Assembly: GCA_941918925.1 (NCBI GenBank)
Contig: OW799233.1
Coordinates: 79,673,797-79,737,796, forward strand
Direction of reading: 5' to 3'
Origin: Phyto melanocephala
Lineage: Eukaryota > Arthropoda > Insecta > Diptera > Rhinophoridae
DNA length: 64,000 nt
Below the pieces are notes generated by a model that saw only the letters and a program-made list of their open reading frames with translations, had not been told where the DNA came from and did not search any database. Below are positions 23,056 to 33,594 of the stretch, in pieces (position 1 is the first letter of the stretch; each line of letters starts with the position of its first letter). A program made the position numbers and the translations under genes.

Positions 23056-23257
23056 TAAAAATACACCTCTGATCTAATGAATGCTCCAATTTTTAAAACG
23101 ATTTATAAAATGAAAAAATACGGTCCGCTTGTCAAATTTTCATCCGTATTTTCTACTACTGGTTACAATGTGCTGTTACACTATTCTACTTTGATCATTC
23201 TACACGAATTTCTGACATGTCGTACGACTTATATTATAGACTAATAGCCTTTTTACA
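23056..23257. repeat. Dispersed repeat copy (also at 26305-26680)
   Basis: Shares CTGATCTAATGAA, AAAATACGGTCC, TTTTCATCCGTATTTTC and CTACTTTGATCAT with 26305-26680. It lacks the MITE present there, so it shows the empty site. The class of the repeat is unknown; both copies lie near LOA fragments. Confidence 0.6.
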
Positions 23258-23740
23258 CTTGCTCACATCTTTCATCAAATCAACAGGTTGTTAAGATCTT
23301 CCAATATGAATTGTAAGTGTGTGTCAACATTTCTCAACATCTTTTAAAGATGTTCCTACCTCATTTTTCCCACTCAACATCTTTCGATTATTTTAGTTTT
23401 TTAGTTATTGTTGCATAAATTTACAAGTTAAAAAAAATAAATACATACAAAAAGTGGAATTGAAATATGTCGTATAAAATAAGATATCTAATTAACTTCA
23501 TTCTCTAACAAAATCTGCATATTGTAATAATAATTGCTCTCCAAGGGCAATAATTAATACAGTTAATACAGAATTTTAAAATCCATTTTTTTTAATTTTT
23601 AGTTGCGCAAACATGTATATTAAATATTATGACAGATGAAAGATGTTGCAAATGTAAACAAGTTTTTCTAATTTTCAACATCTTCTACGCATTCCGCTAA
23701 AATGTAACATCTTGTTGATTTGATGAAAGATGAAAGCAAG
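23258..23740. mobile_element. MITE with ~28-bp inverted repeats
   Basis: Ends CTTGCTCACATCTTTCATCA and inverted CTTGCTTTCATCTTTCATCA continue as AATCAACA on both sides. Subterminal CAACATCTT motifs recur throughout the element. No clear target duplication and no coding content; superfamily not assigned. Confidence 0.65.
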
Positions 23741-24477
23741 GCATATGCATACAGGTATATGCAACGGCGAATTCGTAGTGATGTTCTCTGTCAAATACCA
23801 CTTATAAAAAACAAACAATAATTTTTTATACACTGCTGTTTTCACTGTGTGAAGGGTATATATAGGTTTGTCATTCCGTGTGAAATTTCTACAATTTTCA
23901 TTTCCGACCCCATAAAGTATATATTTTCTGAAAGCTTATGAATAGGGGAGTCGATTAAGCTCTGTCAGTCTGTCCGTGTGTATGTTGAACTTTTTGAAGC
24001 CCCCCGACATTGCTTGGACCCGGGTGAGGTATTAAAATATCAGAAATATTCGGGAGTAGATCGGTATTGAAAATCAGAAACATCGGTACATAAACAACTG
24101 AGGTATGAGCAAAAACCCACGACCACCTCGATTTTTTTTTCACATAAACAACATTACAACAACATACATACATACAAACGTGTATACTGTTCAGAGAAAA
24201 CGTGGCATCGAATCGCAGTTGAGCCAAAAAAAATTTTTTTAATTTTTTTTTTATATTTTTTTTTATTTAATATATTATTAATTATTTTTTTTTTTAATTT
24301 TTTTTTTGTTTTATATTTATTATATATATTTTAATTATTTTTTTAAAAAATTTTTATTTTTTTAATTTTTTTTTTCTTTAACATACATACGTAAAGTTAT
24401 AATTTTAAAATGGGTTGTTTTTATATATGTATGTTTTTTATATGTATGTACGTATTTCATATGGGATGAATGGTGAT

Positions 24478-25556
24478 TAGGGTTTGGGATTTCCCGGTCT
24501 TTTTACTTTCCCAGGAAACGGGAATTAAAAAATCGTCTTCCCGGGATTCCCGAAAATAATATTTCTTTTAAAATAAATAATGTTTGTTAACTTTAACATC
24601 ACGGTTTGGTTAATAACTCATTGTTTTAGTAGTAGTTTATTTTCCATTAGAGTCCTTATTGTGTCAGCATTACATCTTCCGGAAATATAAACTTAACCCA
24701 GATTATAAAAATAATTATTGCCATGTAAACAGATATCTTTTTTGGGCAACACTACTCCACACTAATACAAGAGCAAACCACAAATTGTCACAAATTTGAC
24801 TCGATATTGTTTTCACCATCATATTTTTAACGGCGTTGTAATATTTCATTACAATGTTTTTAACATCAGTTTAATTTTGGTAATGTCATATTTTGTAATT
24901 TTTGTGTAATTGTTCGAATAGATATTCCATCGACTGCTGCCAATTTTGAAACAATTTCTGGTAATGTTTGGGTGACTAAAAAACTTTTAATGGTGGAATT
25001 ATTTTTTAACTTGTTGCACGTGTTGAAGAATCGTTTTAAAATTTTATTTTATGAACCAAAAGAAGGTGCCGTATGAGGCCACTAGTACTACCGCCCTTGG
25101 ACATTAACCTTTTTGGGAAAATATTACATTGTGCTGCGTTGTCTACTTTTTGAAAATATTTCAGACATTTTGCTTCTAAACAGAGTGAATTTTATAAAAA
25201 AGTATTATTAGAAAAATTCAATCATAAATAAAAAAAATTATACTTACAAATTCTGTGACCACTTTTAAAAACAATTTGTACATACGATTATATTTATAAA
25301 AATGAACCACGGAAACTACTGCTGGTTTTACAAAACATATAACAAACAAAAAACGCTAACAAATTAAAAACCTTACTATTTATTCAAATATTCTTTAAAT
25401 TTACCATAAGAGATAAGAAATTAAAAATAAAATTAAATATATTTCCTAATAACTACATATTTTTTATTTCCCGTTTTCCCGGGAATAAGAGCAAAATTTT
25501 TCCGGAACTACTAAGTGGTTCATTCCCGGGCGGGAATTCCCGGTTCCCAAACCCTA
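24478..25556 (-). mobile_element. hAT element relic, 1.08 kb
   Basis: The ends TAGGGTTTGGGATTTCCCGG and inverted TAGGGTTTGGGAACCGGGAA are near-perfect. Flanking octamers ATGGTGAT (24470-24477) and ATGCTGAT (25557-25564) differ at one base; the host repeat elsewhere reads ATGGTGATACAAAC. Interior holds an N-terminal hAT transposase remnant on the minus strand. Confidence 0.88.
24880..25045 (-). pseudogene. hAT transposase N-terminal fragment
   Basis: The minus strand reads TCNKLKNN, STIKSFLVTQTLPE, IVSKLAAVDGISIRTITQK. The segment E-VSKLAAVDG-S---IT is typical of the stretch following the BED zinc finger in hAT transposases. The rest of the enzyme is gone. Confidence 0.65.
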
Positions 25557-25641
25557 ATGCTGATACAAACTACTGTTATTGCATGACTACACGTTGTGAA
25601 GGGTATATAAGATTCGGCACGGCCGAATATAGCGCTCTTGT

Positions 25642-25925
25642 TTTTTTTTATTTTTTGTTTGTTTTATATATATAATAATATTTTTAATTTTTAAAAAAAA
25701 ATTTTTTTTTAATTTTTTTGTATTTATTTTTTTTTTGTTTTTTTTTAACATACATACGTAAATTTATAATTTTACAATGGGATGTTTTTATATATGTATG
25801 TTTTTATATGTATGTACTTATTTCATATGGGATGTATAGTGACACTTACTACTGTTATTGCATGACTACACGTTGTGAAGGGTATATAAGATTCGGCACG
25901 GCCGAATATAGCGCTCTTACTTGTT
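25642..25925 (+). mobile_element. DINE-1-like repeat, 3' part
   Basis: T-rich segment, AACATACATACGTAAATTTA, CATATGGGATG and the terminal stem-loop ATTCGGC-ACG-GCCGAAT followed by CTCTTACTTGTT. It is the remaining 3' half of the copy that received the 23826-25641 insertion. Confidence 0.75.
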
Positions 25926-26034
25926 TATTTTTTTAATTTTAGATTACTCCAATTGAGGTTCTAGTGTACTAGCACTAGACAATTATTTGGCTTGTCAAAA
26001 AGACAATACTGCCATCACCAATTATTTTTCTAGA

Positions 26035-26290
26035 ACCTCTCCAGCAACTACCAAACGACCTATACCATCGTATAGGAAGCTGGAATTTCCGAATTCGACT
26101 CCTTATCTAAAAATCTGAACGTGGTTAATTGATAGTCTGAGTAACTGTACCTTTGTACAGTAAACCGACGCCACGCAATTAACCAATGCGAGAGTGAGAC
26201 GTGAAACTCTCGAAGCCAGATAAAAAGGACGGCCTGATTGCCCTTAAGAGATAATGACAATGACGCGCGAGCTCTTGACCCGACCAGACC
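26035..26290 (+). pseudogene. LOA-type 3' untranslated fragment
   Basis: Shares GCGAGAGTGAGACGTGAAAC, GCCCTTAAGAGATAAT and GCGCGAGCTCTTGACCCGAC with 16800-16939 in the same order. No coding sequence. It provides the uninterrupted sequence into which the Harbinger-like element inserted at 16939. Confidence 0.6.
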
Positions 26291-26304
26291 TGAATCACGA
26301 CTCG

Positions 26305-26680
26305 CACATCTGATCTAATGAAATGCACCATTTTTTAGAACGATTTAAAAATGTAAAAATACGGTCCACTTGTTAAATTTTCATCCGTATTTTCTCTAAT
26401 TTTGTCTTCTACTGGGTATCACTTCTCTTTCTATGAAACTATGAAATGAAAAGTTTTTGTGTGTAATACCATATGGTGCCACCATACCCTTTGCTATACA
26501 AAAACATTTTTATTTCACAGAACGAGAATTGAGCTCCTGGTTACAATTTGCTATTACACTATTCTACTTTGATCATATTACACGAATTTTTGACATGTTG
26601 TACGACTTGAATTATAGTCTAAACTGGCCTATAGCTATTAGAGGGAAATCTAGCGATTTTTGCGATGTAAGTTTTTAGAA
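26305..26680. repeat. Dispersed repeat copy with nested MITE
   Basis: Second copy of the repeat at 23056-23257, extended by TTATAGTCTAAACTGGCC. The MITE at 26412-26537 lies between TTCTACT and CTGGTTACAA. The ORF at 26457-26678 is fortuitous. Confidence 0.6.
26412..26537. mobile_element. 126-bp MITE (GGGTATCA family), decayed
   Basis: Contains CTATGAAACTATGAAATGAA, ATATGGTGCCACCATACCC and AGAACGAGAATTGA as in the better copy at 28478-28613. Its ends are eroded. The empty site at 23155 confirms it is an insertion. Confidence 0.75.
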
Positions 26681-26934
26681 TTGTTAGTCGAAGGTCACCC
26701 ACGGCGATTTTAATTACCCAACTTTTTCCATATTTTCTTTTGAAATTGCTTTTATGTTCACACACGACTTTTATTTTTTACAATTCAGCGTTGCCATAAT
26801 CATGATTTTATCATATTTTTAATGATTTTTTTTTTTGCTAATATATGATTTATGATTTTTTCCCCCAATACAATGATTTTTATTTTTAAAAATTTATTTT
26901 TTTTTGTTTTAAGTTGTTGATACGAAACATAATT

Positions 26935-27600
26935 TTTCCAATAAAGTATTTAATCAGCTTGTCGCAGGTCTATTAAAAACAGGTCGAACTCTATCTATGT
27001 TTTTAAAGTATATTCTTAACATAATAAACAAAGTTAACATAATTTTTGAAACCACATCCTCTCAAATACAAAGAATTTGTGATGAAATGCAATGCCTTTA
27101 TCTTAAAATTTTAGATAATTTAATAAAACCAAATTACGTTAACATCAATTTAATTAACGAACTTGACTTTTAAAATAAATTGTTTCGTTTACAAAACGAA
27201 GATATTTATTTGGGCGTGTTTGTTAAACTAAAAAAAAATCCAATCTTAAACTTACAAAAAATGAGAAAAAAAGGTTGTTGAAATTTGTAGTTTATTTTAC
27301 ATTGAGTTGTGTAAGGAAATACTGAAATAATTTGATAATTATTATTTTAAAGAACTTTTTTTCCATTATTTTGTCTTGACCCTTTAAAAATTATTAATAT
27401 AAAAGTAGCTTCTTTAACAGGTTTAATACAAAACTTTTCAAATTTAATTGATGAGAATGATTTTCAAAACTTAGAAGACTACGTCTTCTCTACTTTGACG
27501 AACACTTTACAACTTTAGATAATCTAAGTTGTGAAGAATTTTGGTCAGAAGTCTCAAAAATAACTCGAGCTGACAAAATCTACATATGTAATTGTTAAAT
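26935..27600 (+). pseudogene. Possible hAT-like transposase relic
   Basis: A frame reads NQLVAGLLKTGRTLSMFLKY, SSQIQRICDEMQCLYLKILD and KPNYVNINLINELDF before a stop; further on IYLGVFVKL and, after frame changes, LIDENDFQNLED and EFWSEVSKI. The order resembles the central region of domesticated or hAT-like transposases (long helix, then F-LG and FW motifs). Weak and not confirmed; no termini were found. Confidence 0.35.
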
Positions 27601-28477
27601 GTATGATTGTTTTTTATATTAAAAGATTCAAGTTTTTTTATATTTCTACATTTCAAATGATAGATATGCAATTTGAATATATTTATATACTACAGAGTAT
27701 CTGTCAAAATAAATAAATAAATAAATATCAATTTAATATATTTTTTATTTTAAATAACTTATTTATTTGATTCCATTACAACAAGATTTTAAATCTTATA
27801 ATTATAGTAAAGGATTTGTATATTGACAATTAAATAATAGTACATATATGTTTATATATATTAGAACAACAAATCAAAAATAAAGAATAAAAAATAATTT
27901 ATTTAAATATAAACTTTATGAAACATTTAACGGTAACAATAATTTGACCTATAAATTTTAAAAACTTCATTCCTAAATTGCCTGGCGTTGCTTATATTCC
28001 TTAAATTTGTTGATAAAGAGTTCCAAAGACGGATTGAATTTACATAAAACTGCAATCTTGAGACTGAGCTAGCATACAATATTGGCCGTATGTCATTTGT
28101 CCTCTCAGAACGTGTTGAAACAAGTCTCTCATAAAGATATGCCGGTTGACTTGTATTTACGATTTTGTGGAGCATTATCAGAATCGTAATATCCAGAAAC
28201 TCCAAAAAAGTAACGCCATAGAGTTTCTTTGAGTACTCAGTAATGTGGTCATATCTTCTCAGATTAAAAACATATCTCAGTATGGCATTATATGCTGATA
28301 TCAATTTTCTCTTACTTACGTATTCACATTTGGCATATATTTTACATCCATATAACAAACTTGGCATAAGGTAAGTCTTTGCAAGCAAGATGCGAGTTTT
28401 TAATTGCGTAAAATTTTGTGTATTCCACAGTGTACGTAGCATTGAATACGTTTTACCTGTAGCAGTATTAATATGAT

Positions 28478-28613
28478 CAGGGTATCAATTCTTGTTCTAT
28501 GAAACTATGAAATGAAAAGTTTTTGTGTGTAATATCATATGGTGCCACCATACCCTTTGCCATACAAAAACTTTTTCATTTCACAGTTTCACAGAACGAG
28601 AATTGATACCCTG
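28478..28613. mobile_element. 136-bp MITE with long inverted repeats
   Basis: The ends CAGGGTATCAATTCTTGTTC and the inverted CAGGGTATCAATTCTCGTTC differ at one base. The middle contains the palindrome ATGGTGCCACCAT. It splits the RT frame between TWS and DHINTATGK. No target duplication is evident, which leaves the superfamily open. Confidence 0.85.
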
Positions 28614-29329
28614 ACCACGTAAGTGAGCTGTTAAAACTAATACCAAGATTTTTTCTGTTGACACTATCTTAATGTTTTGATTGCCTAACATTAATACTGG
28701 TTCCTGATCCAACTTCATAGTCTTTTTGGTTAAAACTAAGCATTTTGACTTGTGAGGATTAAGACACAAACCATTTTTACTTGCCCATTTATGTACCCTT
28801 TTTTGATCCATATTTAGGTTTTGAATGCAACGATTTGCATTGCTTAAGCTGCTACTTATATAAAGTTTGACGTCGTCAGCATACATATGCACCCCAATTC
28901 TAAATATTCCCAGGGAATAAATTTTTCCCGCGAATAAAATTCCCCTATTCTAAACAGTCGGGGAAGGGAATAACAAGGGAGAGAGAATTTTACATTTTCG
29001 AAGTCAGCTGTTTGCTGTTTTGTTTTGACAAAATATTTGCTAATAATTTTTAGCGTAAAAAGTGAATATTCGTAAATAATAAAAAAAAATTGTTAAAAGT
29101 GAACAAAAATGTTTAGTGTAGCGTTGATAATAATAATAGCTGAAGCAGAAAACTCTGAAGCACAAGAATAAGCAAAGGGTAGAAGGGAAAATGCTAAGTG
29201 ACGCCAGCAACCCACTTGAGTTGCCGCACACTTTGTAAATTTTACTTTTGGAAGGTTAGAATCTGTTGGACGTGTTAAAGTATTCAGCCCAAACGTAAGT
29301 CCTTTGCAATTTCTCCAATCGTGAAATTA

Positions 29330-30115
29330 AGTGCGACTTTCTGCTTCTTTGCTTGAAGGTTTGTACCAAACGGGTATTGGTAAAGATTACGGTGTGTCTG
29401 TGGCTCAGTGTAGTGTTAGCAAAGTTCTGGCAGAAGTTATTAATATATAAGGAACATTTATGCCCAATGTAGATAACTTTCTGCAGAACTGAAGTGCAAA
29501 AACGGAAAGTTGCGTTAGCTCTTTATGTGAAGTATGGCATTCCAAACGTTATTGGATGTGTTGACGGAACTCAAAAAATTAAAGGTCTGTGATCATGAGC
29601 TGAGGATTCAGTACGTTGATGCCTCACATCCCGGAGCGTTTCACGATTCATTTATTTGGAATTCTGGCGAATTGCGTGCTCACCTTGAGCAAGAATACCT
29701 TCTTGGTAAAGTTTTGAATGATAACAGACAATTCATAAATTAAACATGAATTGTTTTGCCCACAGGATGAGTCTGTTGAAATAAAATTCACTCCAAGTGT
29801 TGAAATGTGGTTGAACGCATTAATGGTGTTTTAAAAAATAGATGGAGGTGCATTCTTGGTGCTAGACAGCTGCACTACGCTCCAAAAAAGGCTGCTAAAA
29901 TAACAAAATTTTGCTGTGCGTTGCATAATATCTGCATTCATTTTAAATACAATGCTGAAGTAAGCGATGTAAAAAATTTAGATTATTTGAGCGCTCAGGA
30001 TAATGATGTGGTATCCTTAGACTCACCACAATATTTATCCATTGCCCAAAGTATTAGAAAATATAATAGAAAAATATTAGAAAAAATATTGCGAATAATC
30101 TCTAATAAATTTCTG
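29330..30115 (+). pseudogene. PIF/Harbinger DDE transposase remnant
   Basis: Fragments in order: KLSATFCFFA; YQTGIGKDYGVSVAQCSVSK; KYGIPNVIGCVDGT with the first catalytic aspartate (about 29532-29573); then in another frame LRIQYVDASHPGAFHDSFIW with the second; and MVERINGVLKNRWRCILGAR with the catalytic glutamate (29807 on), followed by LHNICIHF. This is the HARBI1-type DDE_Tnp_4 signature. About 30 residues between the first two catalytic blocks are missing and there are several frameshifts. No Myb gene is present here, in contrast to 16940-17816. Confidence 0.88.
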
Positions 30116-30170
30116 TAATAAATATAACATTTTCTTATTGCTCTTATTAAACATTTATTTTATAAAATAT

Positions 30171-30310
30171 TTTAATTGATTTTTCAAGCTCGAGGTCTTT
30201 ATAAATATTTGTTGATTTATTTATTATTACACAAAGGAGTAGCGAAATATTGAATAATAAATAAATCAACAAATATTTATAAAGACCTCGAGCTTGAAAA
30301 ATCAATTAAA
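30171..30310. repeat. Perfect 58-bp-arm hairpin, 24-bp loop
   Basis: Left arm 30171-30228 and right arm 30253-30310 are exact inverted copies, including AGCTCGAGGTCTTTATAAAT. The 24-bp loop is ACACAAAGGAGTAGCGAAAT plus ATTG. The sequence after the right arm (AATATAACATTTT) repeats sequence found just upstream of the left arm at 30121. Confidence 0.95.
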
Positions 30311-32400
30311 AAATATAACATTTTTTTAAAAAAATTTAAAAACTTCAAAAATTAAAAAAAAGATAAATAAAAATTAAAATTATTTTAAAACTAAAAAACA
30401 ATTCATTATTCTGCTTCCTGTTGGTTGTTTTTATCCTAAAAGTAACAATAAATTACAATATTTATCACAATTTTTATAATAAAATATTTAATACTTACAT
30501 TTTTGTCACAACTCCCTTTGAATTTGTTGGCGGATTTTTTCCCAAAAATTGTTATTACATTCTCCCTTTAATTACCTTTCGTAATACCTACTTTTTTCCC
30601 ACGGAACAATTTCCCAATTTCGAAGTTCATTTAGAATAAGGGAAAAGGGAAAGGGAACAAATTTCCCCGGGAGAAATTATTTAGAATAGGGGATCAGGGA
30701 ATAGGGAAAAAATTCCCAGGGAATTGTTATTTAGAATTGGGGTGATGAACTTCACAATATTGCATCTGTTGTGGTAAATCATTAACATATATCGCAAAGA
30801 GTAACGGTCCAAGTATCGATCCTTGTGGCACTCCCTTCAAGAGTGGTAGAGTTCGAGAAGTTTTGCAGTTCGCAAAAACAGATTGACAGCGACCTTTTAA
30901 ATATGATGATATCAATTGTGTTGAAAACTTTGAGAAATTAAACATCTTTAATAGTTTGAAACAAAGAACTTCATGGTCCACGGTGTCAAATGCCTTTGAA
31001 TGATCAAGAAGTGCGAGAAAGGAAACACCACCAACATCGATCTGCTGGCGGATGTCCTCACAGACATCAATTAAAGCTGTTATACAACTGTGTTTAGGCC
31101 GAAATCCAGATTGTTTGTAAGTAAGCAATTATCATTGATATATTTACTTATGTATCTGCTGATGTAGTAAACGCTCAAATACTTTAGACAGATAAGGTAA
31201 GATATCAATTGGCCGGAAGTCCTTATTTGACTTTGGTATTGGTATAATCTTAGCATGTTTCCAATTTTTAGGGTAGGTGCATTTCACGATAATATTGTTA
31301 AATATATGTTTTATATAACGTAAAAACTGAGGTAAAACTATCCTTAAGAATTTTGGGTGAAGTCCATCAAATCCTGTTGAATTTGATTTGATAGCTTGAC
31401 AGCTAGCCATAACATCACGTTCATTAATACGATCAAAACAAAACGGAATATCTTGTGTAGACGAACTTTGGGCCTGATAATAAAAAGAAACATTTGAACG
31501 AACGTCAGGAAGTTTTATAAATGTTTCGTTCATCTCATCAGTATTCATCGTGGTTGGGATTGATGCTGCCGATTTTCCAATTCCAATTTTACGTATGGTC
31601 CTCCATGTTCCCTTAGAGCCAACTGCAGTCGAAAAACGATTCAAGAAAAAACCAGTTTTTGAATTTTTTATCATTTTATTTACCTTTTTATGTTCATTTT
31701 TAAAACATAAGTAAAATTCATCAGTTTTGAAATATTTCCATCGTGTATAAGCAAAATCTGTTCGTATAATTGCGGTTCTTATTTCTGAGTTGAACCATGG
31801 TTTTTTGCTAAAGTCGCAACTTATGCTTTTAACTGGAACTGATTTATTACAGGCATTTGATAAGTGTTCCTCTAAGAAAGAGAGCTGATCATTCCAATCA
31901 ACAATATATAGCTGATGGGCTATCATAATTTATATCATATCATAATTTATTCGACTGAAATCAAGGTACATACATATGTAATTTCTTTATGAATAAATTG
32001 CAACTGGAAATCATACCTTAAAAAAATAAGATCATGTTTAGAAAAATATGGTGCGGATAACTGATCATATAGCTGAACTTTACTTATATTGTTGACAAAA
32101 AATAAATCTAATAGTGAGCTAATTGTGGACGTAAAATGCGTTGGATTCAGAGTATTTGTTGGCTCGAGGCCAATAGATTTCATGTCATTAGTGAAGTGTG
32201 TTTCAGTAAGTATATTGGTATTAAAATCTCCACATATGATGACGTCGTCATATTTAGCTGTCACAGTGCCAAGTTTTTCCAGAAAAACTTTCGTATCAAT
32301 TCTACGATTAGGTCTGTAAACAGAACCAATAAGCAATTTTCTACCATATGTAAAGGTCACATTAGTTTCGACGAAGAGCCGCAATAAAATTTTTACTAAT

Positions 32401-32718
32401 TTTAAATTCAAAAGAAAAAAAAAAGAAAAGAACACCACTATGAAAACAAGACTTCTTCTTTATCGTTTTTTTTTACAAATTCACATTAAGATGACAGCGT
32501 TAAAATTACCAACATTTAAAATTTAGGATAAAAGCACGGTTGCAAAAATTAAGTACGATACGCCATATGGCGGCTCCACAAGCTGTATCCTGTAACGAAG
32601 ATCTTTTCGATTCGTGACAGAAGTGAGGCTACACCTAAGTGAAGAGAAAAATATAAAACAAAAATATAACACAATTGGCTCAGCGGAAACGCATACACAA
32701 AGAAATAATTAAAGTAAA
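32401..32718. other. Spacer, nothing recognised
   Basis: About 320 bp. It includes CGATACGCCATATGGCGGCT, which has a CGCCATATGGCG palindrome, but no gene or repeat termini were recognised. May continue beyond the DINE-1-like repeat at 33595. Confidence 0.4.
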
Positions 32719-33594
32719 AACAAGTAAGAGCGCTATATTCGGCCGTGCCGAATCTTATATACCCTTCACAACGTGAATTCATGCAATAACAGTGGTTTGT
32801 GTCACCATTCATCCCATATGAAATACGTACATACATATAAAAACATACATATATAAAAACGTCCCATTGTAAAATTATAAATTCACGTATGAATGTTTAA
32901 AAAAACAAAAAAAAAAAAAAAATTTTTTTAAAAAAAAAATTTTTTTAAAAAAAAAAATTTAAAAAAAAAAAAAAATTTTTTAAAAAAATTATTATGTATA
33001 TAATATATACAAAACAAAAAAAAAATAAAAAAAAAATTAAAAAAAAAAAATTTAAAAAAAAAATAATAATAAAAATATAAATAATATATTAAATAAAAAA
33101 TAAAAAAAAAAAATAAAAAAAAAAATAAAAAAAAAATTTAAAAAAAAATTAAAAAAAAAATTTTTTGGCTCAGCTGGGATTCGATGCCACGTTTTCTCTA
33201 ACCAGTATACACGTTTGTATGTATGTATGTTGTTGTTGTAATGTTGCTTTTGTGAAAAAAAAATCGAGGTGGTCGTGGGTTTTTGCTCATATCTCAGTTG
33301 TTTATTTACCGATGTTTCTGATTTTCAATAGCGATCTACTCCCGAATATTTCTGATATTTTAATACCTCACCCGAGTCCAAGCGATGTCGGGGGGCTGCA
33401 AAAAGTTGATTTCAACATACACACGGACAGACGGTCAGACGGACAGACGGACAGACGGACAGCGCTTAATCGACTCCCCTATTCATAAGCTTTCAGAAAA
33501 TATATACTTTATGGGGTCGGAAATCAAAATTGTAGAAATTTCACACGGAATGACAAACCTATATATACCCTTTTTCACTGTGTGAAGGGTATAA
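32719..33594 (-). mobile_element. DINE-1-like repeat, type 1, complete
   Basis: Complete from AACAAGTAAGAGCGC to TTTCACTGTGTGAAGGGTAT plus AA. Contains all hallmarks: stem-loop at the 3' end, A-rich centre, A/B-box core at 33166-33188, and an expanded ACGGACAGACGGTCAGACGG microsatellite. A good reference copy for the family. Confidence 0.88.

Larger units (their letters stand above)
23826..25641 (+). mobile_element. DINE-1-like repeat, type 1, split by a hAT
   Basis: Starts TTATACACTG with a variant 5' tip, passes GGGTATATATAGGTTTG, the CTGTCAGTCTGTCCGTG microsatellite, the inverted A/B-box core near 24209-24225, and ends at the stem-loop and GCGCTCTTG at 25641. The hAT at 24478-25556 interrupts GAATGGTGAT-ACAAACTAC. 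Inserted in turn into the T-rich part of another copy (25642-25925). Confidence 0.8.
28890..30744 (+). mobile_element. PIF/Harbinger element, 1.86 kb
   Basis: ATG duplicated on both sides (28887-28889, 30745-30747) inside the YADD-encoding segment of the CR1 copy. Ends are CACCCCAATTCTAAATA and its inverted form GAATTGGGGTG, followed by repeated GGGAAT / CCCAGGGAATAA motifs subterminally. Carries remnants of a DDE transposase and, near its right side, a long perfect hairpin (30171-30310). Confidence 0.92.
27927..32387 (-). pseudogene. CR1-group ORF2 remnants (EN and RT)
   Basis: Pieces in order: KLLIGSVYRPNRRID and VIICGDFNTN (endonuclease, about 32330-32250), YFSKHDLIFLRYDF, KPWFNSEIRTAI (31926-31144), RPIDILPYLSKVFERLL, then YKQSGFRPKHSC, LLDHSKAFDTVDHEVL and VPQGSILGPLLFAIYVNDLP (31128-30745). 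The catalytic MYADDVKLYIS resumes at 28889 after the Harbinger. The last part reads MLRTLWNTQNFTQLKTRILL and RLWNSLSTNLRNIS to 27927. Frameshifts near 31140 and 31930 plus the insertions inactivate it. It is closer to the 11.4-kb element than to the LOA copy. Confidence 0.87.
27707..32400 (-). mobile_element. CR1-group retrotransposon, 5'-truncated, interrupted twice
   Basis: Read on the minus strand from about 32387 (inside the endonuclease domain) to a 3' UTR ending in an ATTT-repeat tail at 27707-27727. ORF1 is absent, as expected for 5' truncation during target-primed reverse transcription. Two insertions, a MITE (28478-28613) and a Harbinger (28890-30744), split the RT gene; removing them reconnects the homologous frame. 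Confidence 0.85.
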
